Source of the DNA: Canna indica
Taxonomy: Eukaryota > Streptophyta > Magnoliopsida > Zingiberales > Cannaceae
Length of the DNA stretch: 64,000 bases
Reading direction: 5' to 3'
Assembly: GCA_034359265.1 (NCBI GenBank)
Contig: CP136891.1
Location: 9,562,501-9,626,500 of the forward strand
The notes beneath the pieces were generated by a model. It worked only from the letters and a program-made list of their open reading frames with translations, did no database searches and was not told where the DNA came from. Positions within the stretch are counted from its first letter, which is position 1. Every line of letters begins with the position of its first letter. The translations under genes and the position numbers were made by a program. Below are positions 22,144 through 34,254 of this stretch, piece by piece.

Positions 22144-23866
22144 GAATTAGTAAACTGCGTGATGAAATATATAATAATTAAATATGCATATGCACACAGA
22201 GGCTACGTGTAATATAAGAGATGAGATGAGAAATAGGGTGATTGTCTTAATATGTGACTTCTCGCCGCGGATATGGCCAGAGACAACAACGTTTCGTATC
22301 CTTATAGCTTCTCTCTTGTGGTTTCCTTTGTGCCCTTTGGACTGCCATGAGGCCAAACAAACTAATTGAATCATGTGATGAAGCTGACCCTTGTAAGTCT
22401 TAATTAACTGATCCTGTGTCTGAGTCAGGAAATTGGCCTTTAAACTTTATTCTTGGAGTGCACTACAACCTCTTGAACAGTTGAACCTTCTGCAATGGCT
22501 GAGTTGTATGGGAATGGTTATAAGCATATTTTAATTAATTCCTTGTTTTTCTCCTTGGGGAGTGGTGGGTGGCAAGGACGCTTCTGTTCAAAAGGAGATA
22601 AATTTCTATAGTGGTGAAGAATATGCCACTTGCATTATATATTGCACATGTTTATTATTTTCCTTTTTTTTCCGATTTTTATAGTAGAGGCAATTGTCAT
22701 TTTTTTTAATAAAAAAAAACTAGCTTTTGTATAATGCACAATTAATTCTGGCTCCGAACTTATGAATTAATCAAAAAAAAATCTTTTACATTATATAATT
22801 AATTTCATGTAGTAAATTAATTTGTATATATAACTCAACAAAGAGGGATATTTTATATATATATATATATAAATATACCGCTAAATTTTCATTATAACAT
22901 TGTGCTAGATTTAATTGAAAAATCGGCAACCGGGTAAATATCAAAATTTAATTTTTGATACTTTTAAGTGAGAATATCAAAATTAATATTCTTTTATATT
23001 TTATTTAATGCTACTAGGTCGTCTAACCTATTTCCACCCCTAAGTGCTAGTACTATGTCTAAATGAATGGGTAGTGTATCGCTCAATGAGATAATTGCTT
23101 TATCAATTTCATATGTTTGACTTATTCTTTTAATTAAAATATTTAAGCCAAATTTATAGTGGTACATTAACCAAACTTTATGAACCAATATAATATTCAA
23201 TATACTTCTAATTTGGGACTAATTCGGGATATTATAATCTTCTCCGCTTATGTCAATAGTTTTCTGCCTAATGATATATCGAAGTAATCTGGTTTAGTTC
23301 GGTGTCTCTCATGGTCAAGTTCAACACCGGAGGGGGGTGCTGAGGCATGCCGTGTCTATATTTATTGCAAGTGGAGATGATGAAGCTGCTCAAGGATCTC
23401 ACAGGGATATTGCTCAGAATAGGTTGATGCAGATCACAGAGATGACAAGCTTTGTAGCTGCATATCTTCTCTTGATAAGAAATGATACATATATTCTTGT
23501 ATAGCCGAGTGGGATCCCTGGGCAGAGTCGTCTAGTCTGCCTCGAGTTAAGTCCAGGAGTAGTGTGGCCGGGTGAAGCCCCCTAGACAAAGCCGTTTGAT
23601 TCGACCCGAGACAAGTAGTGAGGCGTTGTCGGGTCTAATCTAATCGAGCCCGGTAGTTCTAGCCCAGTCCATCAACCAAACTCAAGTCTAACATATAGTC
23701 ATACCAAAGTCGACGACAAGGTCTAGACTAGTGGTTCTAACCTATATGTTACTCAAGGTAAAATATATTAATGAATCTAACCTAAATTATAGATTAATTA
23801 ATAAATCTATCTCAACTTTTTATTTATATCTAATATATCTCAAACATTCGAAATTCATATCAAATA

Positions 23867-23867
<1 letters not shown>

Positions 23868-23907
<40 letters not shown>
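23868..23907. repeat. (ATT)n microsatellite
   Basis: Uninterrupted ATT trinucleotides, giving a poly-leucine run if translated; not a gene. Confidence 0.95.
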
Positions 23908-23909
<2 letters not shown>

Positions 23910-25359
23910 AAAGATAAAAAACCATAATAGATAATCATACTAGTGTTTGAATCGTAAACCTCTAGACAATATACAAGATGTTATTATTAATTGTGCTACT
24001 CACAGTTGGCATTGTCAAATACTTATTAGTATAACTATAATTTGTTGGCATGATAGTCTTGTGAGCATCAAAAATCTATTTTTTATTATTGTTTATCACA
24101 ACAACAAATGTCAGTACGTATTAATAAAAACTTTTAAAAATAAACCTTAATGTACGAGGATGCCAGGTTGAGTGGAAAGGAGGGTTTTAATTAAGATTTA
24201 TTTGTTTAATTTTTTTTGACTAGTATATGCTGAAATTTATTCGCGTGACAAGTTTTATAAAAAATATATCTTTGATGAGATATATAAAGATGAGATATAA
24301 TTGATATCGAATGTTTGAGATTGATTAGGTGTAAATAAAATGGTGAGATTAATTTGTTAATTGACATATAATTTAGGATAGATTCATTAATTTTCTCTTT
24401 TTACAATCACACGTGTCAATCGAACTTGATAATCATTTAATTATGGTGATAGAATATCTTTAACTACATTTTATAAATAAATGGTAATATTAATTTTGTT
24501 ACTAATTTAGAATATATTAATACAATTAATAAATTATTTCATTTCATAAAAATGGTTTAATTTTTTTAATTTAATTAATTTGTTTTGTTTTTTTATCTCT
24601 GTAATATAAAAAGTTAATTAATTAATGTTTATATTTATGTTACATCAAATATTAATTCCACAAATTCTATAATTCTCTATTTATTAATTATTATTATGGA
24701 TTAGACTATATATACATTCATACATACATACGTGATCCATACATACACGTGATCCATAGATAGGTATGCTCGTGTGCCGCAATGTGCATACCGAGCACCA
24801 CATATGGCGCCGGTTTATCAAACATACCTATAGGCGCTTGCTTGAGGTGCCGGTATGCGAATCACTATATTTTTTCTCTTCATTTTACATACAGACGTTG
24901 GTTGACATCAGAATTACTCCACCGATATAATAATTAAGAATTCGTTGCAGTGATAACTTTCAATTCTATACAATTAATCAGACACACGTATCAACATGTG
25001 AATCAATATGACAATAAGAAAAGAAATCCAATACAGCATATTGATGATCTGTCAAAATATATATATATGTATTAATTAATTAGGTCAGGATATGATAATG
25101 CACAGAATTGATCCTAATTGGATATTACAATTGAGTCCACGTTCTTTATGTCTAAATGAACAAATAAACAACTAATTAATTAACTAAGATGATATATATA
25201 TCACTACTAGAAAAATGCCCATCAGCAACGGCTGGTGCCGTTGCTGGGCCGTTGCTGAAGAGCATCAGCAACGGCCGAGCCGTTGCAATAGAGCCGTGAC
25301 AGAAACGCGCGTTGCTGATGACTTAGCAACGGCCGCTCGGGCCGTCGCTAAAAATATTA

Positions 25360-26028
25360 TCAGCAACGGCCGCTGAGTCCGTAGCAACGCCGTTGCTGAT
25401 AACATATACACTTTTTAGCAACGGCCGGCCGAGGTAGCTCTTCACCGTGGCCTGCGCCGGCACCAGCGATGCATCCGATATGGCCTTCACCGCTCGAGGT
25501 TTTATTGGACTTCTCCGGTGCCGCGGCGATAGCCTCCGATATGGTCTTGTAGTTTCCGCTCCCATCTTGCGCCACTGTCGCGTCCGGCTTCATCTCCTGC
25601 GGCGAGAGCGCGAGGAGCCTCCGTCTCTCATGGTGGAACCACTCGGGGAACTCCCGGCGGTCGCTGACTTCGTTCTCCGCGAGCAATCGCCGGCTAAGGG
25701 ACGGCAGCTGGAACGAGGTGAGCACCGTCGACATCTGGTCGACGATCGCCAACGTGTTGCTCGTCAGCATGGAGGAGCTGTTCAGGGCTTTGGTCATGGA
25801 CGCCGCCGCGTCGCCGGATGTGTTCTGGAACCCGTCGAGGCAAGTTTCTTGGTAGGTGACGGCGGCGCTGAGCCAGACCTTGAGGTCGTCGACAATGTCA
25901 TCCATCTTGGCCACTTCCAAATTGGAAAACTTGTCGACCGAGTTCCTGAGCTCGCCGATGGCGTAGTCGAGCAGCTCCTTGCAGTTCTCGAGGGCTTCGC
26001 TCGTCCGGTTGTCCTTCGCTGAGTCCAT
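25360..26028 (-). CDS. Chimeric ORF: truncated PMEI pro-region plus start of pectinesterase, captured by CACTA
   Basis: An uninterrupted 222-codon frame starts at an ATG in CGGCCGATGG, a context that also occurs in the leader of other CACTA copies, so the start codon is probably supplied by the transposon. Residues 4-107 or so match the later helices of a pectin methylesterase inhibitor domain (NRTSEALENCKELLDYAI, AAVTYQETCLDGFQ, NTLAIVDQM); the first helices and signal peptide are missing. Then come two basic processing-type motifs (SRRLL, RRRLL) and the start of the esterase domain, DATVAQDGSGNYKTISEAIA. After AAPEKSNK the frame leaves the family. A second piece in another frame, ATVKSYLGRP, matches a later esterase motif (YLGRPW). 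The last residues come from the subterminal array. The catalytic Asp/Arg motifs are absent, so no esterase activity is expected. Whether it is translated is unknown. Confidence 0.85.
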   Translation of the reverse strand: MDSAKDNRTSEALENCKELLDYAIGELRNSVDKFSNLEVAKMDDIVDDLKVWLSAAVTYQETCLDGFQNTSGDAAASMTKALNSSSMLTSNTLAIVDQMSTVLTSFQLPSLSRRLLAENEVSDRREFPEWFHHERRRLLALSPQEMKPDATVAQDGSGNYKTISEAIAAAPEKSNKTSSGEGHIGCIAGAGAGHGEELPRPAVAKKCICYQQRRCYGLSGRC

Positions 26029-26160
26029 CGGCCGACCGCTGCTGGCCGAAACCCTAGAAATAGGGTTTCGGTCGGATTTCAGCGGCGGCGAGAGGCGAGA
26101 GCAGAAGCGGCGGCGACGGCAGCAGTGGGAGGAAGAAGGGTCGGGCGCGACTGCGTGCCC

Positions 26161-26168
26161 TATATAAA
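26161..26168 (-). promoter_or_regulatory. CACTA TATA box upstream of the captured ORF
   Basis: TTTATATA (minus strand) sits at the inner edge of the 5' subterminal array, as at 15389, 33861, 51355 and 62040 in the sister copies. It lies about 130 bp upstream of the chimeric ATG. Confidence 0.6.
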
Positions 26169-26557
26169 CTTATCAGCAACGGCTCACTCGCCCGTTAGAA
26201 AGCCGTTGCTAATAAGTTATCATCAGCAACGGCTCACATGTCCGTTAGAAAGCCGTTGCTGATAATTAACATCATCAGCAACAGCTCGCGTGTCCGTTAG
26301 AAAGCCGTGGCTAATAAGTTATCATCAGCAACGGCTCACTTGTCCGTTAGAAAGCCGTTGCTGATAATTAACATCATCAGCAACGGCTCACTCGCCCGTT
26401 AGAAAGCCGTTGCAGATACCTCATATCTGCAACGGCTCGAGCGGCCGTATGAATGCCGTTGCAAATAGCAACGGCTTGAGCGGCCGTTGCTGATAGCCGT
26501 TGCTGAAGACCATATTTCTAGTAGTGTATATACCTCATTCTTAAGATATCATATAAA

Positions 26558-26640
26558 ATTAATTAATTACCTTAATTATAATCAATCACACATACAATGT
26601 GTGAGTGTGTGATTGATTATAATTAAGGTAATTAATTAAT
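26558..26640. repeat. Perfect 35-bp inverted repeat
   Basis: Arms 26558-26592 and 26606-26640 are exact reverse complements around a 13-nt loop. The left arm includes ATCAATCACACA, which recurs directly at 26967-26978 after a poly-A run. The hairpin thus probably formed when the adjoining retroposon inserted (inverted copying of target sequence). Confidence 0.9.
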
Positions 26641-26966
26641 GTCCTCTCGCTAATGATGCATGGCATCGTCTAGCCATCCCATTACCTCCTAGGTCCAATA
26701 TCTCCACGGAATGCAAAGATGGCCCTTGGTGTCGACGACCTCTCTCCTATAGAGCATTTGGAGATCGAGGAATGAACGCACCTTCAACCACGTTCCCCCT
26801 GATCCCGACACCATCGTTCTGATGGCTCTCTCAACCTGGGAATACTATCGGAACATGGATAATGTTTTGCACTGAAACGCTAATGCCACGCTTACTGGTC
26901 ATTTGTAAGCTGATGTATCTCCCCTTATTCAATGAATGAATGCGTTTTTTTTCGGGGAAAAAAAAA
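26593..26966 (+). mobile_element. 5'-truncated LINE-like retroposon with snap-back 5' end
   Basis: The target duplication ATCAATCACACA is at 26581-26592 and 26967-26978, and the insert ends in an A-rich tail (about 26958-26966). From 26641 it reads like the last part of a plant LINE and its 3' UTR (TTATTCAATGAATGAATGCG before the tail). No reverse transcriptase domain remains. The first about 48 bases are an inverted copy of the flanking target. Confidence 0.6.
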
Positions 26967-29900
26967 ATCAATCACACAGACAAGCCGACTATGAATATCA
27001 CAATTGGTGATAACATCATAAATATTTTCTAGAGCTCTAGGGTTCGATCTAAATTTTGTACTTAATTGTACAATTGATTTTTTATTTTTTAATGCAAAAT
27101 CAATCACACAGACAAGTCACATAAAATAATTAATGAGATAATAAATATATTTTATAAGATAGAATCAAGGTGATGTGAAAGTTCAAACATTATAAAATAA
27201 ATTAAGACAAATATAAAACATTATCTTCCTCGTGGGGGCATTTGATATCTCTGCTGCGTGGTAGAATTTCTGAAGGCATATGCTTCCCCTTAATTATTAG
27301 GGTCAATTAAGTAGCTAGTTGTGGACGTACCGAGGGAGATCGGCTTATCTTTGATTGTTTAGTGCCTTAGTGGCCTTTGATTAATTAGGGGCTATCATGA
27401 CAGAGATTGGACCTTGGACAGATGATGACTGATGAGTGGTGGAGAAAAGATCCAACTTTAATTATGCTGATAAGGACTGGGAATTGAACTTGGAATTATC
27501 CATGGCCATGCCTGTCATGCATGCTTGGTGACTTGGTGTTTCCCTACCGGGAGAAGCTGCTTCAGCTACTGCATGTGATCTTTAATGGTAGAAAAGATTA
27601 ATCTCTAAGTTTTGAAGCTTCGTTAATTTGTTAACACCATTCACCCAAAAAATTATGAAATTTAGGTGCTAATTAATTAAGTTGCATAAAATAGATCAAA
27701 CTGAAGTCTGGATTTTGAAGCTTTTACCAAGTTGAGCTCTATTTGCAACCCAATGAATTAACTGATCGACATGACAAATGAGCTAATAAAGTGTGACAAT
27801 GATTGTCGTGAAACTAAGACGTATACCTGAATTCCTTGTGAGCAATCGATCAAATTAATCGGACGCCCTCGAGAGAAGTACACAATTGATATTGATATTT
27901 GGACTTGTTGCCTCGAGAGAAGTACACAATAAAGGGGGCATTTGGTTATGTGCGAGTACAAATACCGTAAAAATTATTTGAATGCAGAAGCAAATGCTCA
28001 CGAATAAGAGTTGGAATCTACTATTTGCAAGCGTTTGGTAACTCGCAAATAAAAAAGATGAAGATTGTTGTGGGTGAAAGTGAGGTTGTCGCGAGCGAAA
28101 AAGGAGTTGTTGCGAGTGAGAAGAAGAGGGAGGCAGTGACGAGCTAGAGGAGATTGTTGAGAGAGTCGCATGCAAGAGGAGATTGTCGTGAGAGTCCTAA
28201 TTAAGCGAAGAGGAGGGTTTCATGAGTGAGAAAAAGAAAGGTAGGAGGTGAGTGGGTTCGGATATGTATTTTTCATGATACTCGAACCCTAACCTTTATA
28301 GGATTGGTTCTTAGGTTTTAAACTCGGGTCCTACCTTGTTGAGATTTAAAATCAGATTTTACCCGAAACCTATGGTGCAGTACACGTTTCGAGTATCCTG
28401 TTGGAATCTGTTCATTTATAAGTTCCAGACTACAGATTTTCAGGTACCCTATTGGAACATATTAATGAACAGGTTCCAGGGTACATGTTCCGAGTATCAG
28501 TTCCTATTTCGATTCCGGGTCGATTTAGTACCGAACCGAATCGATTTTTTTTCTCATCAAACTGAACCGAACTAATTAAACCGAACCGAATTTGAAAAAT
28601 AAAAAATAAAAAATAAAAACTATTTTTATTTTCGATTTTCGATTTTCGATTTGGGTCGGTTCCCAATTTCCGGGAACCAACTCCGAACCAAATACCACTA
28701 TTCGGTTTCGATTCGGGTAAAAAATCGAACCTATTACCGTTGAAACTGAACCGAACCGAATAATTTTGTTCGGTTTTTTAGTTTGGCTCGGATGTGAACC
28801 GAATAGTGGAGAACCCTAATACCCATGTACACCCCTAAAGAGAGGAAACCTATCCTTTACATGCTACAAATCGGATTCGTGAATTTTTTAGCTACAATCA
28901 AATTTGTCGTCTGCAATTATACTGTAACAGGTAAAAGTCTAATGTCGTAATTAATTTAATGGTGTTTAACCAAATAATTTAATTGATCAAATAATGTAAA
29001 TATAAATATTAAAAACCTATTTGTAACCAACCAAAGCGAAGAATTCCAAATTAACGGCAAAGAGAGCCCCTCTAGGCCCCTATTAATTACCATCACGATC
29101 ACGCTAACATGGGATTGATGCTGGGCCCAATCCAAATTCCAAAATACCTCTGGGGCCGACTATTGGGTCGATAGGGCCCACTCACGGGCTGTTGAATGAG
29201 TCAATATTCCAATCCATAAAGTAAGACATGCTCCTTTAGAAATTATCAAATTAGAAATGAAATCTACACCACATCAACTACTCTTTGAACACATTAATTA
29301 ACCTTTGACTCGACAAGTAAAAGTTGGAAACTCATTAATTAGTAAAATTCCTGAGAGGTGCAAGGTTCAAGTCATGACTTTGTATTTATTTATCGTAGTA
29401 CAGTTGATGACAATATTTCGTATGTTGCCTAGAGATTTAAAATTCAAATCCTAATTTATTATAATTTTTATCTTTATTTTTTTTTAAAAAAAAATGAAAA
29501 CTCAAATAAAATGTTAACATCATTCCCTTCAAAGCGTACAAGCCGGGAGATGAAAAAGATGAAGTCAAAGGCTATAAGCCTGGGCATGGCCAACTTTTAA
29601 CTGTAAAATTAAGCCGTACGTGAGGAAGAGGATGCTTCCTCAAAGTGCCGAGCAATTGGCCCTTCCAACAAAGGGAAAGCAATTAGAAAAAACCAGGGCT
29701 TGCGTTATCTTTTTAGGGCCGCAAGATTACTAAACTAATCTGATCACCAGCTAGGGTTTCACGCATTATGCTATGGGTTATTATAATGATTACTACCCCA
29801 GTCCCCAGCCAAGTTGATAAGCTTTATCTTTTTCTTTATTATGCTTCTTTTCTTTTGTGTGCTTCTTTTTAAGGGCAACATGCTCTTATGTTGAATGTGC

Positions 29901-30810
29901 ATGTCTTTTGTGTAGGTACAAGAAGAAAAAGATATGCTTTGCTCCAAGTAAATTAATAAAGGGTTTTTAGAGGTCATAATTAAGAGCATGCTTAATTTTT
30001 TTTATTATTTAGTCTTCTTCGTCAAGTTTAGTCTTGTCTCCACAAGTTGTTTTTTTTTTTAGTTTACTTTTGCGAGATCAATTTGGAAATATGCACGTGT
30101 CTTTTCATGGTCAAATAGTGCTTTAGTTTGATCATGTAGACCCCTAAAAAAATTTCAACACTTATGTAGTAGCATGGTATATATATATATATATAAAATT
30201 AATAATTGTACAGCTGAAGGATAAAACATATGAATCAAATATATAAAATTAAGAATCAATTAAATTGTTTAGGTAAAGTTTGGTAAGACAAAGATACATT
30301 TATTGTGCAAAGTATGTCATGGTACTAGACAAAAATGATAAAATCCACGGTACGACTTATATATTTATTGTAGAGAAACAAAGGTACAATAGAAATATTG
30401 TTGGGATAAACAAGTAAAATTATTTGGTTGTCCGTTGAAATAAATTTCTTGACTTTTTTTTTTGATTATTTTTATAATAATTTTTAATGATAATTTATAC
30501 AAATATTTTGATCAATATATAACGTTCCGTACTATGATAACAAAAACAAACACAAAATAACGTCAAGAACTATGAGTTCGTTTGGTTCGCAAATTATTCA
30601 TCACAGGACACCAGACATGGACAAGGACATGACATTAGAAGTCCTGGGACAATAGCTATACCGTGTTTGTTTCGTCAAGAACAAGACACGATATTCCATC
30701 CCGTCCTACGTTTGTTTCGCTATAACAAAGCACTGTACATGACAAAATGACTAAAATACCATTGTAAATTAGTCTTAAAATTAATTAATATGTAAAAAAA
30801 TATTAATATA
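26967..30810. other. Intergenic, AT-rich with transposon relics
   Basis: A 21-bp direct repeat (26964-26984 and 27096-27116) brackets 111 bp. At 27853-27932 CTCGAGAGAAGTACACAAT occurs twice. About 28240-28836 is a relic with many CGAACC/GGTTCG words ending ACCCATGTACACCCCTA, a terminus type that recurs inverted at 63833. 30575-30780 starts GTTCGTTTGGTTCGC and resembles a non-autonomous element into which CACTA 3 inserted. No gene is supported. Confidence 0.45.
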
Positions 30811-31446
30811 CACTACTAGAAAAATGGTCATCAGCAATGGCTGATGCCGTTGCTGAACCGTTGCTGAAGAGCATCAGCAACGGCCGAGCCGTTGCAATGG
30901 AGCCGTGTCAGAAAGTCGCGTTGCTGATAACTTAGCAACGGATCAGCAACGGTCGCTCGGGCCGTTGCTAAAAATATTATCAGCAACGATTTGACCACGG
31001 ACCCGGAGCCGTTGCTGATAACATTAATAGCAACGGCCGCTGAGTCCGTAGCAACGCCGTTAGTAAAACCCCGTCGCTAAGCCGTTGCAGTAGGTCATCA
31101 GCAACGGCTTTCGATACACTTTTAGCAACGGCTTTCCCACGAACGGCTGTGGGAAAGCCGTTGCTGATGATGTGAACCTGGTAACGAAAAAATTTCAAAT
31201 TTCAAATTTCCATTGATACATTGATACATTATCTGATACATAACTCACACACTCATACACTCATACACACATTCATTCACACATCACAAATACACCAAGA
31301 TATACATCAAAACAATTATATTTATATTGGTAATTATCCACAATAGTATAAAAACTATTCAAATGCAAAATTGAAGTATCAATATCCAAACAAAATAAAC
31401 TAAACAAGTCCAATATCTCACTAACAAAGTCAATATAATAAAAATC

Positions 31447-32903
31447 TCACGATGACGATGGAGGATGGTCTGGATCATATGAAGGGGTCTGGAGTGCTTG
31501 AGTGTACACCGGCGTGGACTGACTCGAGGACGATGGATTAGAAGATGCCGAAGAGATGTCTGCTTCTGGATGACCTGACATGTTATGTAGCATAGCTTGT
31601 ATATCCGTCATCATCTGACTCTGGCGCTCCATTATCTCAGTCTGACGCGCGACTGTGTCCTTTAGAGTCCTTATTCTGCTACTATGATCATAATTGGATC
31701 TAGAGGTGGACGGCCGCTCACCAGCGACCGGAGGGGTCGGTGCCCCAAGTGGTCCTAGTACGGCTCGTGCATGACCACTATCTGCAAAGTCATATACGCG
31801 GCCATGGTCCCAGCCACCTGTGGCCTCGACCCACGTTGCTGCGTCAAAGTCCTCGGGGGGTGCCCCCGCGCTGCACCACCGTCTGGCTGTAGGTCTCCTA
31901 CTCGAGTTTGATTTTTTGTTTAATATTTATCATAAAAGTTAAATTATAAATATATAATGAATAATTTAAACAAATATATAGTTACCATAATGTATGCAGC
32001 GCGGTTACCATAATACCGAAGCACCTTAAACGAGATATTTTTCTGTCGGACCGATTTCTTCTCCTTGTAACGAGGGTGTTGACATACAGGGCATTTATCC
32101 AACTGCACATTTTCTTTATAATATAAAATGCAGTTATTTTGGCACGCGTGTATTTTTTCGTACCCAAGCCCCAATTTTCTCATTAGCTTTTTAGTCTTAT
32201 AAAAAGTTGGCTCAAACTTGTTATCAGTAGGCTGCTACATTCCATTAATCAATCCAGTAATCCGATCATACGCAACTCCGCTGATATTATAATCGGTCTT
32301 GATGTTTAAGAGTTGTGTCATTGCTGAAAACCTAGTGTATTTAGGACAATTCTCATACAAAGGTTCATCGGCAGCTTTCAACATCTTGTAAAATTCTGCA
32401 GCTTCTTTATTCGGTAATTCAATCTCTACCGCAGTTTGTACTTCTGTGATATCAACCGCTGTAGTATCTGGTGGGACTGATGTCTGAAGAACTGACCGAT
32501 CAACATTATCATTCAGGTGGAATTGACCCCCAAGACTATCAAGTATCATAGTTCTATAGGGATTAGATTGACTGGATGAAGAAGCACCAGCAGAGGAAGA
32601 TTCACCATATGTCTGAACGACAGGATTGCTCGACGTCCCGACTTCGCGTGACTCTCCGTGACAAGTCCATAGAAAATATCTTGGTGCAAATCCTTTGCTA
32701 TATAGATGCAGAGTGACAGTCTTCCGATCCAAAAATCGTCCATTGGAACAAATGCGGCACGGACATCGGATTTGATCATCGATGCTAACGAAATTTCGGT
32801 TCGAATAGGCGAAATTTAGGAAGTACGTTACGCCTAATCGAAACTCATTCGTTAAAGCTCCACGATGAAGACGTCGGTACATCCAACTTCGATCAGCCGA
32901 CAT
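31447..32903 (-). pseudogene. TNP2 N-terminus joined to ORF2 3' exons (element 3)
   Basis: From the ATG at 32903 the frame reads MSADRSWMYRRLHRGAL through the transposase-associated domain to GLINGM, where TAG (near 32236) replaces the LPTDN continuation. Downstream, MRKLGLGYEKIHACQNNC to FKVLRY is followed abruptly by GNRAAYIM of the second gene and its intron. The last second-gene exon follows (about 31900 to 31447): DFDAATWVEATGGWDHGRVY ... RTLKDTVARQTEIMERQSQ and a Ser/Pro-rich tail ending PSSS. About 3.6 kb is missing compared with the copy at 52-57 kb. The breakpoint differs from that of element 1. Confidence 0.88.
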
Positions 32904-32978
32904 GATTCTGTCAGTCAATGATAATTTCTTTGATTAATGTCTTTAGGTGAGATTGTCCTATTCCATTCGGGATTTATG

Positions 32979-33168
32979 TTATTTATATTGCACTAAGTAC
33001 TTCTTTTAACCGCTAATTTCATTCTAAATTTCGGCAGCATCTCTCTACAGTTCTCCGAATACGCATATCATCTGGGTGCGTATCGGAGAATAAGAGAGAT
33101 GTTGCCGAAATTTAGAATAATTAATTAGTTAACAGTTAAAAGAAAAACGTAAGTGCAGTACAAATAAT
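32979..33168 (-). other. Long hairpin in CACTA 5' leader (element 3)
   Basis: Same structure as at 16030-16215. Inner arms TTCTAAATTTCGGCAGCATC and GATGTTGCCGAAATTTAGAA pair across a loop of about 13 nt. In this copy the pairing around GCAGC/GTTGC and CTCTC/GAGAG is better than in element 1. Confidence 0.8.
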
Positions 33169-34254
33169 TATATTCCCAAATTATCCAATCAGGGATAATT
33201 CAAAAATTGTACGTCGTATAAAAGATCATCCACTTCTTTTACACGAACATACAATCCCCGAACGGATCTAAGGTTTTGCTAAATCATATCCGACTCGTCG
33301 ATGCGTACGTAAAACATATCAACTCGTCGGATGGATGATTATTTTCTAAATGTTTCGAGACAGTTCGAGTCCATATTGGACGATTCCGGCAGGAGTCCGA
33401 AGTGGACGATTCCGGCGCGCGTCCGAAGTGGATAATTCCAAAATTAATCTAAATCTTAAAAATTAATTTAAACCCTAAAAATTAATCTAACAAATTAAAT
33501 AATTAATCTAAATAATTAATTAATAATTAATTAACAATTAAAAAATAATATTAATCTACAAATTCCGGCGCCGGAGTCAGGTGGACTCCGGCGCCGGCGT
33601 CAGGTGGACTCCGGCGCCGGCGTACAGTGGCCGGACACACTGTCCGGCCAATGTACAAGGTCCGGCGGCGGCCATCGGTCGACCGCCGCCGGCCGAAATA
33701 GGAAGAGACGGCCAGCCGTAGTTTACCTGATAGTGTCGGCAGCAGCGGGAGGAGAAAGAGGCGTCGTCGGCGTCGGCGTCGGCGGCGGCGGCGAGAGGCA
33801 GGAGGAGGAGGCGACGGCGGCAGCAGCGGGAGGAAGAAGGGTCGGGCGCGTTCTGTGACCTATATAAACTTATCAGCAATGGCTCACTCGCCCGTTAGAA
33901 AGCCGTTGCTAATAAGTTATCATCAGCAACGGCTCACTTGTCCGTTAACAAGCCGTTGCTAATAAGTTATCATCCGCAATGGCTCACTTGTCCGTTAGAA
34001 AGCTGTTGCTGATAATTAACATCATTAGCAACGGCTCGCATATCCGTTAGAACGCCATTGCAGATACAACATATCTGCAACGGCTCGAGCGGCCGTAAGA
34101 ATGCCGTTGCAAGTAGCAACGGCTTGAGCGGCCGTTGCTGATAGCCGTTGGTGAATACCAAATTTCTAGTAGTGATATAGTATCAAATACTTTAATACAA
34201 TAAGAAGTTTTAGTTTAACTAATAAATTTTCAACTAATTTTCAATTAACCTAAA

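Larger units (their letters stand above)
21026..25201. other. Intergenic, AT-rich, no gene supported
   Basis: The stretch holds microsatellites (below) and many short open frames without recognisable domains. The 23280-23740 block is less AT-rich and looks like a degenerate retroelement piece, but I find no domain or terminus. The 21440-21620 block is GC-rich with CACGTG-like words; it could be a promoter, yet no gene follows. Poly-T and poly-A runs are frequent. Confidence 0.4.
25202..26526 (-). mobile_element. CACTA element 2 carrying captured pectin methylesterase sequence
   Basis: Ends are CACTACTAGAAAAATGCCC (3' type, left) and ATATTTCTAGTAGTG (5' type, right), with target duplication TAT (25199-25201 and 26527-26529). 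The AGCAACGGC subterminal arrays occupy about 25222-25427 and 26169-26512. The 5' leader next to the TATA box (26161-26168) matches the other copies, including the CCGAAACCCT...AGGGTTTCGG hairpin. All transposase sequence, the 26-bp repeats and the long hairpin are missing. In their place is about 600 bp of GC-rich host gene sequence. Confidence 0.95.
30811..34174 (-). mobile_element. CACTA element 3, deletion derivative
   Basis: Left end CACTACTAGAAAAATGGTC (3' type), right end CAAATTTCTAGTAGTG (5' type), target duplication ATA (30808-30810 and 34175-34177). Subterminal arrays lie at about 30830-31165 and 33868-34155. The promoter TATA box is 33861-33868. The leader has the family GC-rich hairpins, only two to three 26-bp units (about 33375-33430) and the long hairpin at 32979-33168. 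The transposase body is deleted from the LRYF motif into the second gene, but 3' exons of the second gene remain. Confidence 0.95.

Noticed and set aside
23280..23740. Possible retroelement or gene fragment with GCCGGGT/CCCGAG words
   Set aside because: No terminus, target duplication or protein domain could be read, so it is not called as a feature.
25447..26022. 191-codon plus-strand frame in CACTA element 2
   Set aside because: Antisense shadow of the captured pectin methylesterase sequence.
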